NCBI RefSeq assembly: GCF_002846575.1
Contig: NZ_PJND01000007.1
Span: 1,612,001 to 1,676,000, forward strand
Length of the DNA: 64,000 nt
Direction: 5' to 3'
Origin: Flavobacterium lindanitolerans
GTDB lineage: Bacteria > Bacteroidota > Bacteroidia > Flavobacteriales > Flavobacteriaceae
Part shown: in pieces, positions 8,336 through 16,847 of the stretch
Position numbering within the stretch: the first letter of the stretch is position 1
How the letters are laid out: every line of letters begins with the position of its first letter
Notes under the pieces: generated by a model
Told to the model about the DNA's origin: nothing
The model's input: only the letters and a program-made list of their open reading frames with translations
Database searches by the model: none
Translations under genes and position numbers: made by a program

Positions 8336-8827
8336 CTATAATTTTAATATCTCGTCTGCCTTTTTGCAACGAATGTTCAATTCTTCACACAATTCTTTGA
8401 TACGTGGCACGTCTTCTCCGTAAACAAGCATTAGCTGTATAGTATCGGCATAGCTGTCGCCAATTTCAATAAGTTCCAGTTCCGGAAATTCTTTCTGAAG
8501 TTCTGTTGAAACCCATTCGATATAATCTGCCGTGTTCAGCTTTTTTTCATACGGATAGGGAGGAAGTGCACCATCGAGTTCATCGACAATCAATTCATGG
8601 ATTTCATCAATTTTATCACCCACAATCATAAATTCACCTATTTCGTTAGAAACGGCAAACTGTATGACACCGTCAGGGTCGCCTTCCAGAAGCCATTCTG
8701 CTCCGTTTTCTGTGAGATATTGTTCCGGATTATCGACAGCCAGTTGCAAGTTCTCCCAAATTTCGTTTTCGTTTTCTATGTCAAAATCAGCTAAAAGCAG
8801 ATTGATGAGTTCTTTTATTTTTTCCAT
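8336..8827 (-). CDS. Acidic cytoplasmic protein of unknown function
   Basis: A 163-residue, strongly acidic protein with no signal peptide or membrane segment. The N-terminal half contains ENLQLAVDNPEQYL and GAEWLLEGDPDGVIQF; the C-terminal half has alternating strands and helices. I do not recognise a family with confidence. It follows the epimerase gene by 33 bases on the same strand, so it may be read from the glycan operon without being part of the pathway. Confidence 0.65.
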   Translation of the reverse strand: MEKIKELINLLLADFDIENENEIWENLQLAVDNPEQYLTENGAEWLLEGDPDGVIQFAVSNEIGEFMIVGDKIDEIHELIVDELDGALPPYPYEKKLNTADYIEWVSTELQKEFPELELIEIGDSYADTIQLMLVYGEDVPRIKELCEELNIRCKKADEILKL

Positions 8828-8860
8828 TTTTCTTTGATCTTATTGTCGATTCGCCATGTC

Positions 8861-10042
8861 TTATCCTACTAAGTCAACAGGCGTTGGAAATGAAGTGTTA
8901 ACCGAATTTTCTTTAGTCGTTTTTAAATTCATCTTTTGTATTTCTTCAATTATTTTGTCAACAGCAGTTCCATTACCAAAAGGGTTGTTTGTTAGGCATT
9001 TACTTTCGTAATATTCAGGGTTGTTTAATAGGTTTTTAGCCTCATTAACAATAGTATCGTGAACAGGTCCTACTAAAATAGAAGAACCTATCTCCACGGC
9101 TTCTTGCCTTTCTGTAGAAAAGCGGGTAACCAAAACCGGTTTTCCTAAATATGGGGCTTCTTCCTGAATTCCTCCTGAATCAGTTATGATAAGATATGAA
9201 TTATCCAGAAGGTATACAAATGATAAATAATCAATCTGACCAACAAGAAAAACATTTGAAATATTACCAAGTTCATCCTCAATATGTTTTTTGCTATTTG
9301 GATTGTGATGTATTGGGAATAATACCTGAATATTTTCTGTAGCTACCAAAGTTTTAATTGCCTTACATATATTATCAATTCCTTCCCCATGATTTTCACG
9401 GCGATGGGCAGTGACTATTACTAACTTTTTGTCTTTTTGAAGGAAAGGGAATTTTTGGAGTACTTCCTTTTCTAAAGAAGGATCTTGTTTGATCCTGTCT
9501 TTTATAAAAAATAAGGCATCAACACCTGTATTGCCGCATAATACTATGTTTTCTTCGGGAATATTTTCATTCAACAGATTTTGCTCGGCTCTCGCAGTAG
9601 GCGCAAAATTTATATTTGAAATCATTGCAGTTACTCTACGAGACATTTCTTCCGGAAAAGGGGAATAGATGTCACCGGTTCTCAAACCTGCCTCTATATG
9701 GATTACTTTTACTTTTTCATAAAAAGCGGCCAAACATGTGGTAAACGAAGTAGCTGTATCTCCTTGTGAAACCATAAGATCAGGCTTAAATTCAACAATC
9801 AGTTTTTGTAATCCGATTAAGATTTTAGCAGATAATTCGCTAAGACTTTGATTGGGAGACATGACATTTAAGTTATAATCAGGTTTCACACCAAAAACAG
9901 CGAGAGCCTGATCCATTATTTCAGCATGTTGACCTGTAGAGCATATTGCTACTTCAAATCCTTCTATTTCGCGTAATTTTACTGCTAGAGGGACAGTTTT
10001 AATTACTTCTGGTCTTGTTCCAATGACGATTAATACTTTCAT
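8861..10042 (-). CDS. wecB: UDP-N-acetylglucosamine 2-epimerase (non-hydrolysing)
   Basis: A 393-residue cytoplasmic enzyme that interconverts UDP-GlcNAc and UDP-ManNAc, supplying ManNAc-type sugars for surface polysaccharide. Family features are GTRPEVIKTVPLA at residue 8, VSQGDTATSF near 93, HIEAGLRTGDIYSPFPEE near 117-134, VTAHRRENHGEG near 213 and ITDSGGIQEEAPYLGKP near 285. The last 17 residues are a hydrophilic tail beyond the usual end. The start overlaps the end of the GT4 gene by 44 bases, so they are translationally linked. Confidence 0.93.
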   Translation of the reverse strand: MKVLIVIGTRPEVIKTVPLAVKLREIEGFEVAICSTGQHAEIMDQALAVFGVKPDYNLNVMSPNQSLSELSAKILIGLQKLIVEFKPDLMVSQGDTATSFTTCLAAFYEKVKVIHIEAGLRTGDIYSPFPEEMSRRVTAMISNINFAPTARAEQNLLNENIPEENIVLCGNTGVDALFFIKDRIKQDPSLEKEVLQKFPFLQKDKKLVIVTAHRRENHGEGIDNICKAIKTLVATENIQVLFPIHHNPNSKKHIEDELGNISNVFLVGQIDYLSFVYLLDNSYLIITDSGGIQEEAPYLGKPVLVTRFSTERQEAVEIGSSILVGPVHDTIVNEAKNLLNNPEYYESKCLTNNPFGNGTAVDKIIEEIQKMNLKTTKENSVNTSFPTPVDLVG

Positions 10043-11228
10043 GTTTGTTGACGTTTTTATAAATTTCTAAAGTTTGTTGTGCGATGGTTTCCCACGAATA
10101 TTTCTTTCTGAATTCGAGGGTTTTGATTGGCAAATTTGTATCAGGCCAATTACTGACTATCCGGGTGATTTCCTCGGCTATTTTTTGAGCATTTTTTTGA
10201 GGTACTAACCAACCATTTTCGTTTGTTTTGATGATTTCAGGAAGTCCTCCCACATCAGTTGCTAAAACGGGTATTCCACAAGAAATAAGTTCGATTGAGA
10301 ATAGGCTCATTCCTTCCATGAGCGAAGGAATGACTCCTATATCGCTTATATTTATAAGAGGAATTAATCCGTCATGATCTACATTTCCATAGAGCCTAAA
10401 ATCAACACCAACTGATTGGTCTAATTCAGCCTGAACTTGTTTTCTATATATAGGGAAGTCTTCAGCATCATTTCCAGCAAATAAAAAAACAGATTTCTGC
10501 TTTATATCATCACTCAATAAGTTGAGTGCTTTTGCTAGATATAAAACTCCTTTTGTTGGGGCCCATCTTCTGGCGCATAGAAATACTACTTTTTCTTCCA
10601 GTTTTTGCACTGTCTTTAATTTTAATTTTTCTTTAGATCCGATTTCCCGAAAACCATCAGTATCAAATCCATTTGGAATAAAATAACTATTATTCTGGCT
10701 AGGCAGGAGGTTATGGCTTGGGGCAATAATGGCGTTGAAATGAGCTAAAAAACGTTGCTGAAAATAACGGGTTATTTTGGTTTTTTTCAGGAATAGGTAT
10801 TCACCATAATGGTTGGTAAATATGATCATGAATTTCTTTGAAACCTTTTTACTCAACCGAACGCTCGAAAGATAGTCATGCTGGTGTATTATATCCGGAT
10901 GAATATCTTTGATAAGGTTTAGTTTTTTAGAAATCCTGAGATTTTGTCGTATTCTATCAAAAGGTGTAATTGTAAAACCCAGCCCTCCGCTTTCAAATTC
11001 TTTAAGCTGTTGGGCTATTTTATAAATTGGATCTTTGATTTCCAACAGGTACCAATCAATACCATTGCGATTTTCAACGGTCAAATAATCTCTGTTCGAT
11101 AAGGAATAGGTCATAACACTCGGAATAAGTCCTAGTTTTTGCTGCTGCTGTGCCAAGTATTTGATATGGTATTCAACACCGCCAATCTGCCCTTTGTTTT
11201 TTTCGCGATAAATATGGAGGATTTTCAT
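9999..11228 (-). CDS. Glycosyltransferase family 4
   Basis: A 409-residue GT-B fold glycosyltransferase. The N-terminal domain has GGVEYHIKYLAQQQQK near residue 16 and IIHQHDYLSSVRLSKK near 113. The C-terminal GT4 domain has FIPNGFDTDGF near 180, VVFLCARRWAPTKGVLYLAK near 213 and the donor-binding run from PSLMEGMSLFSIELISCG to VLATDVGGLPEI. The conserved E-x7-E glutamates are in the last stretch. It most likely adds one sugar to a lipid-linked glycan. It is the middle gene of the three-gene unit, starting at the stop of the deacetylase gene. Confidence 0.9.
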   Translation of the reverse strand: MKILHIYREKNKGQIGGVEYHIKYLAQQQQKLGLIPSVMTYSLSNRDYLTVENRNGIDWYLLEIKDPIYKIAQQLKEFESGGLGFTITPFDRIRQNLRISKKLNLIKDIHPDIIHQHDYLSSVRLSKKVSKKFMIIFTNHYGEYLFLKKTKITRYFQQRFLAHFNAIIAPSHNLLPSQNNSYFIPNGFDTDGFREIGSKEKLKLKTVQKLEEKVVFLCARRWAPTKGVLYLAKALNLLSDDIKQKSVFLFAGNDAEDFPIYRKQVQAELDQSVGVDFRLYGNVDHDGLIPLINISDIGVIPSLMEGMSLFSIELISCGIPVLATDVGGLPEIIKTNENGWLVPQKNAQKIAEEITRIVSNWPDTNLPIKTLEFRKKYSWETIAQQTLEIYKNVNKHESINRHWNKTRSN

Positions 11229-12064
11229 TAAATATATTTGCTGATATTGTGTAAACTGTCTACTTTATAGCCTTTCTTTATGCTGATTTCTATCATTTTA
11301 GAAAGAATTTCGAACTCTTTGATGCCAATATAAAACGGATGATCAAATACCATTTTATATTTTCCTTCGCTGTCAAGCTGTCTTTCAAATTCAGATAAAA
11401 TTTCTTCAGATGAATAACCCAACGCTCTCAAATTCTCGACAAATCCAACGTTTCCATGTTGTCCTAAAACATTAGTAGGAAAATGAATTAGCCCCGAAAC
11501 TTCCGGATTTGGTTGTTTACCTGTGAAATATTCATCCGCTAAAACTGAAAAGCCTCTTTGTCTGAGTACGTTGCCTATCCCCAAAGGAGATTGCCAGCAA
11601 GGTGATGCAAAAGAAATTGGCTGCGGAAGTTGGTGTTGTCTGAAATATCCAAGTCCGTAGTCTATTTCCTGAAGGATTTTTTCTTCATTCCAGTTTTTAG
11701 CGTTTTTTTCCCATAGTGTATGGTTTTTCCCTCCATGTAGCCCAAGTTCATGCCCATGGTTTATTATATCTTGGAGTATTTTCTTTTGTATAGCTCCTAT
11801 TTTAGGGTTGAGCAGTAAGGCGACAATACTATTGGTTACTCCAAGTTTGCTAAACATTGAAAAAGTTCCTTGTGTTGTTTTATTAGAAAACCCGTATTTA
11901 AACTTTTCTTTTAGAAATGAAGACCGATCGAATGATCTTCCCATACTTACAAAAAAAGTACATTTTGCATTATAATTCTCAAATAGCTTAAGAAGATTAG
12001 GAACCCCTTTTTGGAGGCAGATATGCGTATCTATATCAAATCTAAAACAAATATATTTTTCCAC
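11228..12064 (-). CDS. ArnD-like polysaccharide deacetylase family protein
   Basis: A 278-residue protein with the NodB-homology fold. FRFDIDTHICLQKGVPNLL near residue 7 matches the metal-binding Asp region of ArnD, the undecaprenyl-phosphate formyl-L-Ara4N deacetylase. NHGHELGLHGGKNH near 105 supplies the His-x5-His region. It ends with FDHPFYIG, in the ArnD style. It could remove a formyl or acetyl group from a lipid-linked sugar. The start codon is GTG at 12064. The stop overlaps the GT4 start by one base (TAATG). It is first in the glycan operon; no other arn genes are present. Confidence 0.82.
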   Translation of the reverse strand: MEKYICFRFDIDTHICLQKGVPNLLKLFENYNAKCTFFVSMGRSFDRSSFLKEKFKYGFSNKTTQGTFSMFSKLGVTNSIVALLLNPKIGAIQKKILQDIINHGHELGLHGGKNHTLWEKNAKNWNEEKILQEIDYGLGYFRQHQLPQPISFASPCWQSPLGIGNVLRQRGFSVLADEYFTGKQPNPEVSGLIHFPTNVLGQHGNVGFVENLRALGYSSEEILSEFERQLDSEGKYKMVFDHPFYIGIKEFEILSKMIEISIKKGYKVDSLHNISKYI

Positions 12065-12244
12065 TTCTACGATTTAAAAAACTATAACGGGTTAAAAATA
12101 GCTTGCAGTATTTTTACTACTATTTTAAAATGCTAAAAATAGATTATTTTTTATTCCGAAGTAATGATCCTTAATTAAAAATATTTAACCTGAATGTTTT
12201 AACCATTAGCCCTTTTTGTAAACAGCTTTTTTTCTGTATCATCA

Positions 12245-12547
12245 TTACAAAGCTGCACCACTGTCTGCAAAAAGCGGAGAATAAATCACGTTTTCAGGTA
12301 AGACTTTATTTGCTATATCCAATTCAGCATTAGAATTATCTGTTTCTTTTGGCTGTATAATTATGGTATCTTCTTTTGCAAGTTTCTCCAATAATGTGTC
12401 CGTTTTCGTCTTTATATCAGCTTTTTGCATTAATGGCTGCTTTTGTTTAGGAGTAAAAGGAATTTTATTTCCTGTAAAGCATGGCACTACTGTTATGTAT
12501 GTACATAAAATGAGTGTAAGCCTGGATAGGAAATTAATTCTTAACAT
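12245..12547 (-). CDS. Small secreted protein of unknown function
   Basis: A 100-residue frame with an N-terminal hydrophobic segment (LSRLTLILCTYITVVPC) that could be a signal peptide or single anchor. A lysine-rich, low-complexity stretch follows, ending in VIYSPLFADSGAAL. No family is recognised. It stands alone between 180 and about 500 bases of non-coding DNA. The frame may be real given its length and coherent export signal, but support is modest. Confidence 0.45.
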   Translation of the reverse strand: MLRINFLSRLTLILCTYITVVPCFTGNKIPFTPKQKQPLMQKADIKTKTDTLLEKLAKEDTIIIQPKETDNSNAELDIANKVLPENVIYSPLFADSGAAL

Positions 12548-12751
12548 GATGTTTTTGTTGAAGCTTCTAGTTATTATAATGGGGCGGTAGACTTGGGCTA
12601 ATCTGAAACAAAGTTTTTTATTAATCCTAAATTATCCTAGCGTAAAGTAATAAGTGGTACAGATGCCGGATAACTGGTAAATATGGAAGAATAAATGGTA
12701 ATGGACAGTATTGCTTTTTTGTCCAAATTGCATTTTTAACATGAGAATTAA

Positions 12752-13051
12752 AATTCGATAATAGTAAGTTTGAGTATTTCGCTGATTTTCAATAAGTCCA
12801 TTTATGATTATGAGATTACAGATTTCAGACATGTTTCTTCCAACCGTTATAATGACATAAGTGTTGGTTTGCTAACCAATAGCGATGTTTTTCTTGACAG
12901 GAAAGACAAACAAAAAGTATTAAAGGATAAAATATGGAAAGACATCAAGGGTGAATTCAGCCGAATTGTATTTCCAGTTTATTTAAGTCTTAATGAGGTA
13001 AAGGATACGACCAATGCACTAATCGTAAAGAACAATAGTCAGACGACAAAT
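12752..13051 (+). other. Open frame without a proper start; possible gene remnant in a 540-base gap
   Basis: The stretch 12,548-13,091 has no clear gene. Within it a plus-strand frame is open from the stop at 12,749-12,751 onward. It encodes a plausible hydrophilic sequence containing YDYEITDFRHVSSNRYND and FSRIVFPVYLSLNEVKDT. There is no ATG; the first candidate start is TTG at 12,770. The frame runs on through the inverted repeat at 13,052-13,078, which real genes rarely do. It may be the 3' part of a decayed gene. I do not recognise the family. Confidence 0.25.
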
Positions 13052-13078
13052 AAAAAAAGCCCAACATTTGTGGGGCTT
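13052..13078 (-). terminator. Intrinsic terminator of the ArsR-SRPBCC-hydrolase operon
   Basis: AAGCCC (13057-13062) pairs with GGGCTT (13073-13078), with ACA/TGT pairs inside a small loop. On the minus strand the stem is followed by seven T. It lies 14 bases after the hydrolase stop. Confidence 0.75.
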
Positions 13079-13091
13079 GAATACATCTTTT

Positions 13092-13976
13092 TTAGTCCTG
13101 TTTTTTTTTATTGAGAAATTTTTCGAGCAACGGGACAATAAATTCCTTGCTTTTTGTTTCGGGTTTTAATGTTGTGATTTCGCCTATATATTCTCCATGA
13201 CCACCGGGAATAATAGCCAGTTGGCTGTTTGAAATCAATTGGTGCATTTCAACGGCATGTTCTGGTGTCATGACATCGGCATCACCAACAACAATCAACG
13301 TTGGAACTTTGATAGATTGTAGCTTTTCGTTGCTGATGTCTTTAAAATCAACCATTCTTTTGGCGCATTTGTCACCCATGGTTTTCAGGTTTTCAGGATG
13401 TTCTGCCGCTTTTAAATAAGCATCTTTATAAAGTTGCGGCATTTGGTCTAATGTGGCATTTTTCATAAAGTCCCAAAATTGTGATGGCACACCATTACGT
13501 TTGCACAGGGCAGAACCGGCAATTATTTTTCGAACACGTTCCGGATGACGGATTGCTATTTGCAGGGCAGTAGTACCGCCGTTGCTAAAACCAAAAAAAT
13601 CTGCTTTTTCGATTTTTAGATAATCGAGTAGTGCGATTACATCATCCGCATCCTGTTCAAAAGAAAGTTCGGCATTTCTGTCGCTTGTATGTCCGTGTGC
13701 TTGCAGTTCGACACCAATCAATAGTCTGTTTTGGGTGAGCAACGGAATGATGCTGCCAAAAGTGGTTTGTATGGTAGAACCACCACCGTGAATCAGGACA
13801 AGCGGTTTTCCCTGCCCGTAAATTTCATAATACATTTGAATGCCGTTTACATTGGCATAGCCATTTTTAGAAGGGGTTTCCATAAGCGAAGTTTTTTGAG
13901 TGGTTTTAGTTTGCCTGCTACTGCTACAAGAGAGCAGAAATAAAACAATAAAAACACCGATTATTTTTGCTTTCAT
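13092..13976 (-). CDS. Alpha/beta hydrolase lipoprotein
   Basis: A 294-residue hydrolase with a lipoprotein signal, FIVLFLLSCSSS, that places lipidation on C17. The catalytic triad is visible: nucleophile Ser in GFSNGGTTA (about residue 133), Asp in VVGDADVMTP (about 234) and His in IPGGHGEY (about 260). The oxyanion motif VLIHGGGS is near residue 60. The natural substrate is unknown; it resembles 3-oxoadipate enol-lactonase-like esterases. Its ATG overlaps the stop of the SRPBCC gene by four bases, so it is the last gene of an ArsR-controlled operon. Confidence 0.88.
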   Translation of the reverse strand: MKAKIIGVFIVLFLLSCSSSRQTKTTQKTSLMETPSKNGYANVNGIQMYYEIYGQGKPLVLIHGGGSTIQTTFGSIIPLLTQNRLLIGVELQAHGHTSDRNAELSFEQDADDVIALLDYLKIEKADFFGFSNGGTTALQIAIRHPERVRKIIAGSALCKRNGVPSQFWDFMKNATLDQMPQLYKDAYLKAAEHPENLKTMGDKCAKRMVDFKDISNEKLQSIKVPTLIVVGDADVMTPEHAVEMHQLISNSQLAIIPGGHGEYIGEITTLKPETKSKEFIVPLLEKFLNKKKQD

Positions 13977-14464
13977 AACATTTCGTTGAGACGGTTAAAC
14001 ATCTGAATCCAGCTTGGATACGCTCCGGTTGTTTTGGCAAGTGATTCCGAAACGGTTTGGTGTAATGTGAGCTTAGTCTTTCCATCGAGGTCTTCAAAAG
14101 TAAGCGTAACCTTGGTTATGGCTGGCCAATTGGTATCCATGCCCATATCAATAGGATTAACATCTTTGCCATTCTCGTCTGTGACTTGCATTGTAAAGAC
14201 AATTTTTTCCGGTACCGTAATTTCGAGATAGGTTCCTTTGCACCAACAGTTGCCATGTTCCGGATTGTAAATACAGGAATGGAATTGTCCGCTTTCACGA
14301 ACATTTATTGATGCGAAATTAATAGAACAGCCGACCGGAGCATACCATTTTTCAAGTTGCTTAGGGTCTGTCCAAGCATCAAAAACCAGTTTCCTGTCGG
14401 CATCAAATATATGGGTGATGTGTACTTCGTTTTGAGTACTCTTATCTTGTGGTTGTATCTTCAT
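13973..14464 (-). CDS. SRPBCC / AHSA1-like domain protein
   Basis: A 163-residue protein of the START-like SRPBCC fold, 'activator of Hsp90 ATPase homologue 1-like' group. Typical features are VHITHIFDADRKLVFDAWTD near residue 14 and LEKWYAPVGCS near 36, plus a long C-terminal helix. Such proteins bind hydrophobic ligands in a cavity and are commonly encoded next to ArsR-type regulators, as here. It overlaps the ArsR gene by 23 bases and the hydrolase by four. Ligand unknown. Confidence 0.87.
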   Translation of the reverse strand: MKIQPQDKSTQNEVHITHIFDADRKLVFDAWTDPKQLEKWYAPVGCSINFASINVRESGQFHSCIYNPEHGNCWCKGTYLEITVPEKIVFTMQVTDENGKDVNPIDMGMDTNWPAITKVTLTFEDLDGKTKLTLHQTVSESLAKTTGAYPSWIQMFNRLNEML

Positions 14465-14786
14465 TATCTTTTGATTTTAAAGTTTCCAAATGATTTTCTA
14501 AAGCAGCAAAACGGCTTGTCCAAAATGCTTTATATTGCTCAACCCAGACTGAAACTTCTGACAACTTATCAAGCCTGGCTTCGCAAATGCGTTCGCGTCC
14601 TTGTTTTTTGATTTCTATTAAGCCGCATTCCATCAATATTTTGATATGAAGCGAAACCGCCTGTCGTGTCACATCAAATTTTTCTGCAAGGCTATTCACA
14701 TTCTGTGGCTTTTGGGCTATCATACCAATAATCTGCCTACGTGTTGGGTCTGCAATGGCTTGAAATACGTCGCGTCTTGTTTCCAT
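14442..14786 (-). CDS. ArsR family winged-helix regulator
   Basis: A 114-residue repressor-type protein starting METRRDVFQAIADPTRRQII. The recognition helix is VTRQAVSLHIKIL near residue 45, followed by the wing KKQGRERICEARL. No metal-binding cysteine motif (ELCVCDL) is present, so it belongs to the non-metal, SRPBCC-associated branch. The frame is open further upstream, but those codons would lie within the promoter, so the ATG at 14,786 is chosen. It is the first gene of the operon with SRPBCC and hydrolase genes. Confidence 0.9.
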   Translation of the reverse strand: METRRDVFQAIADPTRRQIIGMIAQKPQNVNSLAEKFDVTRQAVSLHIKILMECGLIEIKKQGRERICEARLDKLSEVSVWVEQYKAFWTSRFAALENHLETLKSKDNEDTTTR

Positions 14787-14797
14787 AATCATTAATA

Positions 14798-14844
14798 TGC
14801 AAGTATGTGATTGCAAATTTAAACGAAAGCATTTGCTTGCGCAA
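14798..14844 (-). promoter_or_regulatory. Promoter and candidate operator of the first ArsR operon
   Basis: Minus-strand TAAATTTG (14821-14814) and TTG (14844-14842), 20 bases apart, form a full Bacteroidota promoter. An inverted repeat TGCAA-N8-TTGCA (14798-14815) covers the start region. The half-site resembles GTTGCA in front of the second ArsR gene near 24,600, which suggests related repressor sites. Confidence 0.6.
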
Positions 14845-14898
14845 ATTTTTTTTATGAAAAAATTAGTCGAAAGTCAAAAAGTCTAAAATCAAAAAAGC

Positions 14899-15100
14899 TT
14901 AGTTATTGGAGTTTTCTTCCAGTTCTTGTAAATAGGTAAGAAGAAAATAAAAATCTTCGATAATGGTTTGGAAATTATCGGGTAGAATTAGATTTTTTTT
15001 GGTTGAGGTAGTTGAATAGTATATAATTCAGGCTTTTTTGTAGGCTGTTGGATGTGGTAAATTCGAAAAGATTTATGTGGCTTAGGTCTGTTGTTTTCAT
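14899..15100 (-). pseudogene. Small gene interrupted by a one-base shift in an A8 tract
   Basis: From the ATG at 15,100 the frame reads MKTTDLSHINLFEFTTSNSL and continues to codon 34, where it meets eight A (T8 on the plus strand, 14,993-15,000). It then stops after 41 codons. Removing one A would continue the frame with ILPDNFQTIIEDFYFLLTYL to a TAA at 14,901-14,899, giving a 66-residue protein ending QELEENSNN. Both halves look coding. Possible reasons are a true inactivating indel, a reversible slippage tract, transcriptional slippage, or a sequencing error. No family is recognised. Confidence 0.55.
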
Positions 15101-15668
15101 GTGTAATTATTTGAAAACAAAGATGAGGGATTATTTTTAAAATGTTGTAATATAGGAAGTTGACAGGTGTGGAATTACATTAAATTAATTGATTGTCGGA
15201 AACTGTACACCAAAAAGATTCTTAATATGTAAGCCATATAGCTTGCCATGTTTTGCGGCTCTGCACCTTTGCTAGCAACTATTTTCACGCAGAGTTGCAA
15301 AATCAGTAATAATAATTTTGTTTTACATATTCGGAATTCCATTCAAACATACATAAACAGCCATACAAAGAGTTATAATTATTTCTACTATCCACAAAAA
15401 CTTTATGTTGATATATTTAATATGAATTGCTATTCGATCAATAACTATCAATATAAAAACCTAAAAGCGAATATAATAGCAACAACACCTGCCCATACCG
15501 CCTTTATTTTCAAAGAAAATATAATTTACTGCTGTAAGAACAAGAAATATTTCTAAAATCCCGAAAACGATTAAAAAAGGAGTGGGTTAAATAGCTTCAT
15601 GAAGTAAATATCTAAAAACTATTTGAAAAGGAATTGAAAAGAAGTAAGATATCAGTTAAAGTTGCCTT
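15101..15668. other. Non-coding interval of about 570 bases, no gene supported
   Basis: No convincing gene was found. The longest plus-strand frame (about 100 codons from 15,248) is rich in Asn, Ile, Tyr and Lys, as expected of AT-rich non-coding DNA, and has no promoter. On the minus strand there are two short hydrophobic frames, one ending AIIFAFRFLY and one containing FLWIVEIIITLC. They could be remnants of a small membrane-protein gene, but chance is as likely. Confidence 0.4.
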
Positions 15669-16793
15669 TTAAACTATATAAAGCAAATACCCCAAAATTC
15701 CTCCCCCAATGACTACAAAGGCACTGTTGATTTTGCGGAATTTGAAGACAATAAGCGAACTGATTATCCCAATAACGATTGTTCTCCAGTCTGTGATACT
15801 GTCTTTTGCCATTTCATAGCAAACCGTAATGATGATGGCTACAGAGGCTACATTTACTGCATCTAAAAATACGGACAATAATTTTGAGCTGCGCATTTTT
15901 TTCATCAGCGGATGGAGCAAAGCCACAAAAATAAATGAGGGCATAAAAATAGCCAGAGTAGAAATAAGTGCGCCTGACGGCCCGTTGATCTGGTATCCTA
16001 TAAAGGTAACCGAGGAAAAAACAGGTCCCGGTGTGAATTGTCCAACGGCAATGGCGTCTATAAGCTGTTGCCTGCTGAGCAGTCCAGTTGCGACCAGTTC
16101 TGCATCTAAAAAAGCAAATAATACATATCCGCTACCATAAAGTATAGCACCAATCTTTAAAAAAATAAGAAAAAGATTGAGGTTTTTAGCAGACACAACT
16201 TCAGAATCTGAAATTTGCAACAAAGTGATAGGAATAAACAAACCCGCAGTTCGCTGTTGATTTATAAAGTGTATTGCCATTGCTAATATTCCGGCTCCGA
16301 ACAATAAAAAAACTTCATTAATTCCGTATAAAGACAGCAATAGTACGCTAAAACCAATGGCCCACAACTGCAGGTTTTTTAAAGATTTTTTAGCCAACGG
16401 ATAAATGGCAGCCAATATTACTGCTATTATGGCCGGTTTTATTCCGTATATGAATGGTTGTACTTCCGGAAGTTGGCCATATTGCTGATAGAGCCATGCA
16501 AAAAATAAAGTGATACTAACGGCAGGGAGTATAAAGCATAGTCCTGCTATTAATAAACCTTTCCAACCAGCCCTGTCTTGTCCTATATGAATTGCCATTT
16601 CGGTACTGTTAGGTCCGGGAATCAGATTTGTAGCGCCTATCAGATCAAGAAAATGCTGTTCAGACATCCAGCGTCTTTTGGTTACAAGTTCCTGTTGCAT
16701 CATAGCGATATGGGCCGCAGGACCTCCAAAGGCTGTAAATCCTAATTTTAGAAAAACTTGTGTAAGTTCTTTCAGGCGATGCTCTTTTTTCAC
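15669..16793 (-). CDS. chrA: Chromate transporter, CHR family
   Basis: A 374-residue inner-membrane protein with two homologous CHR domains fused head to tail. The first has FTAFGGPAAHIAMMQQELV near residue 18 and NLIPGPNSTEMAIHIG near 55. The second, after about residue 205, has FLKIGAILYGSGYVLFAFL and QFTPGPVFSSVTFIGYQING. Characterised members export chromate using the proton motive force. No chrB regulator is adjacent. The function assigned is family-level and some relatives have other roles. Confidence 0.9.
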   Translation of the reverse strand: MKKEHRLKELTQVFLKLGFTAFGGPAAHIAMMQQELVTKRRWMSEQHFLDLIGATNLIPGPNSTEMAIHIGQDRAGWKGLLIAGLCFILPAVSITLFFAWLYQQYGQLPEVQPFIYGIKPAIIAVILAAIYPLAKKSLKNLQLWAIGFSVLLLSLYGINEVFLLFGAGILAMAIHFINQQRTAGLFIPITLLQISDSEVVSAKNLNLFLIFLKIGAILYGSGYVLFAFLDAELVATGLLSRQQLIDAIAVGQFTPGPVFSSVTFIGYQINGPSGALISTLAIFMPSFIFVALLHPLMKKMRSSKLLSVFLDAVNVASVAIIITVCYEMAKDSITDWRTIVIGIISSLIVFKFRKINSAFVVIGGGILGYLLYIV

Positions 16794-16847
16794 GCTTTTG
16801 GTTTATATGTTAGCTACTGATACAAATGATAGTATCGTTTTAAATTA

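Noticed and set aside
12632..12832. 66-codon minus-strand frame
   Set aside because: No promoter, no family, overlaps another open frame and has low-complexity Tyr/Ile composition.
15248..15556. 102-codon plus-strand frame
   Set aside because: Composition is that of AT-rich non-coding DNA (Asn, Ile, Tyr, Lys), with no promoter, family or export signal.
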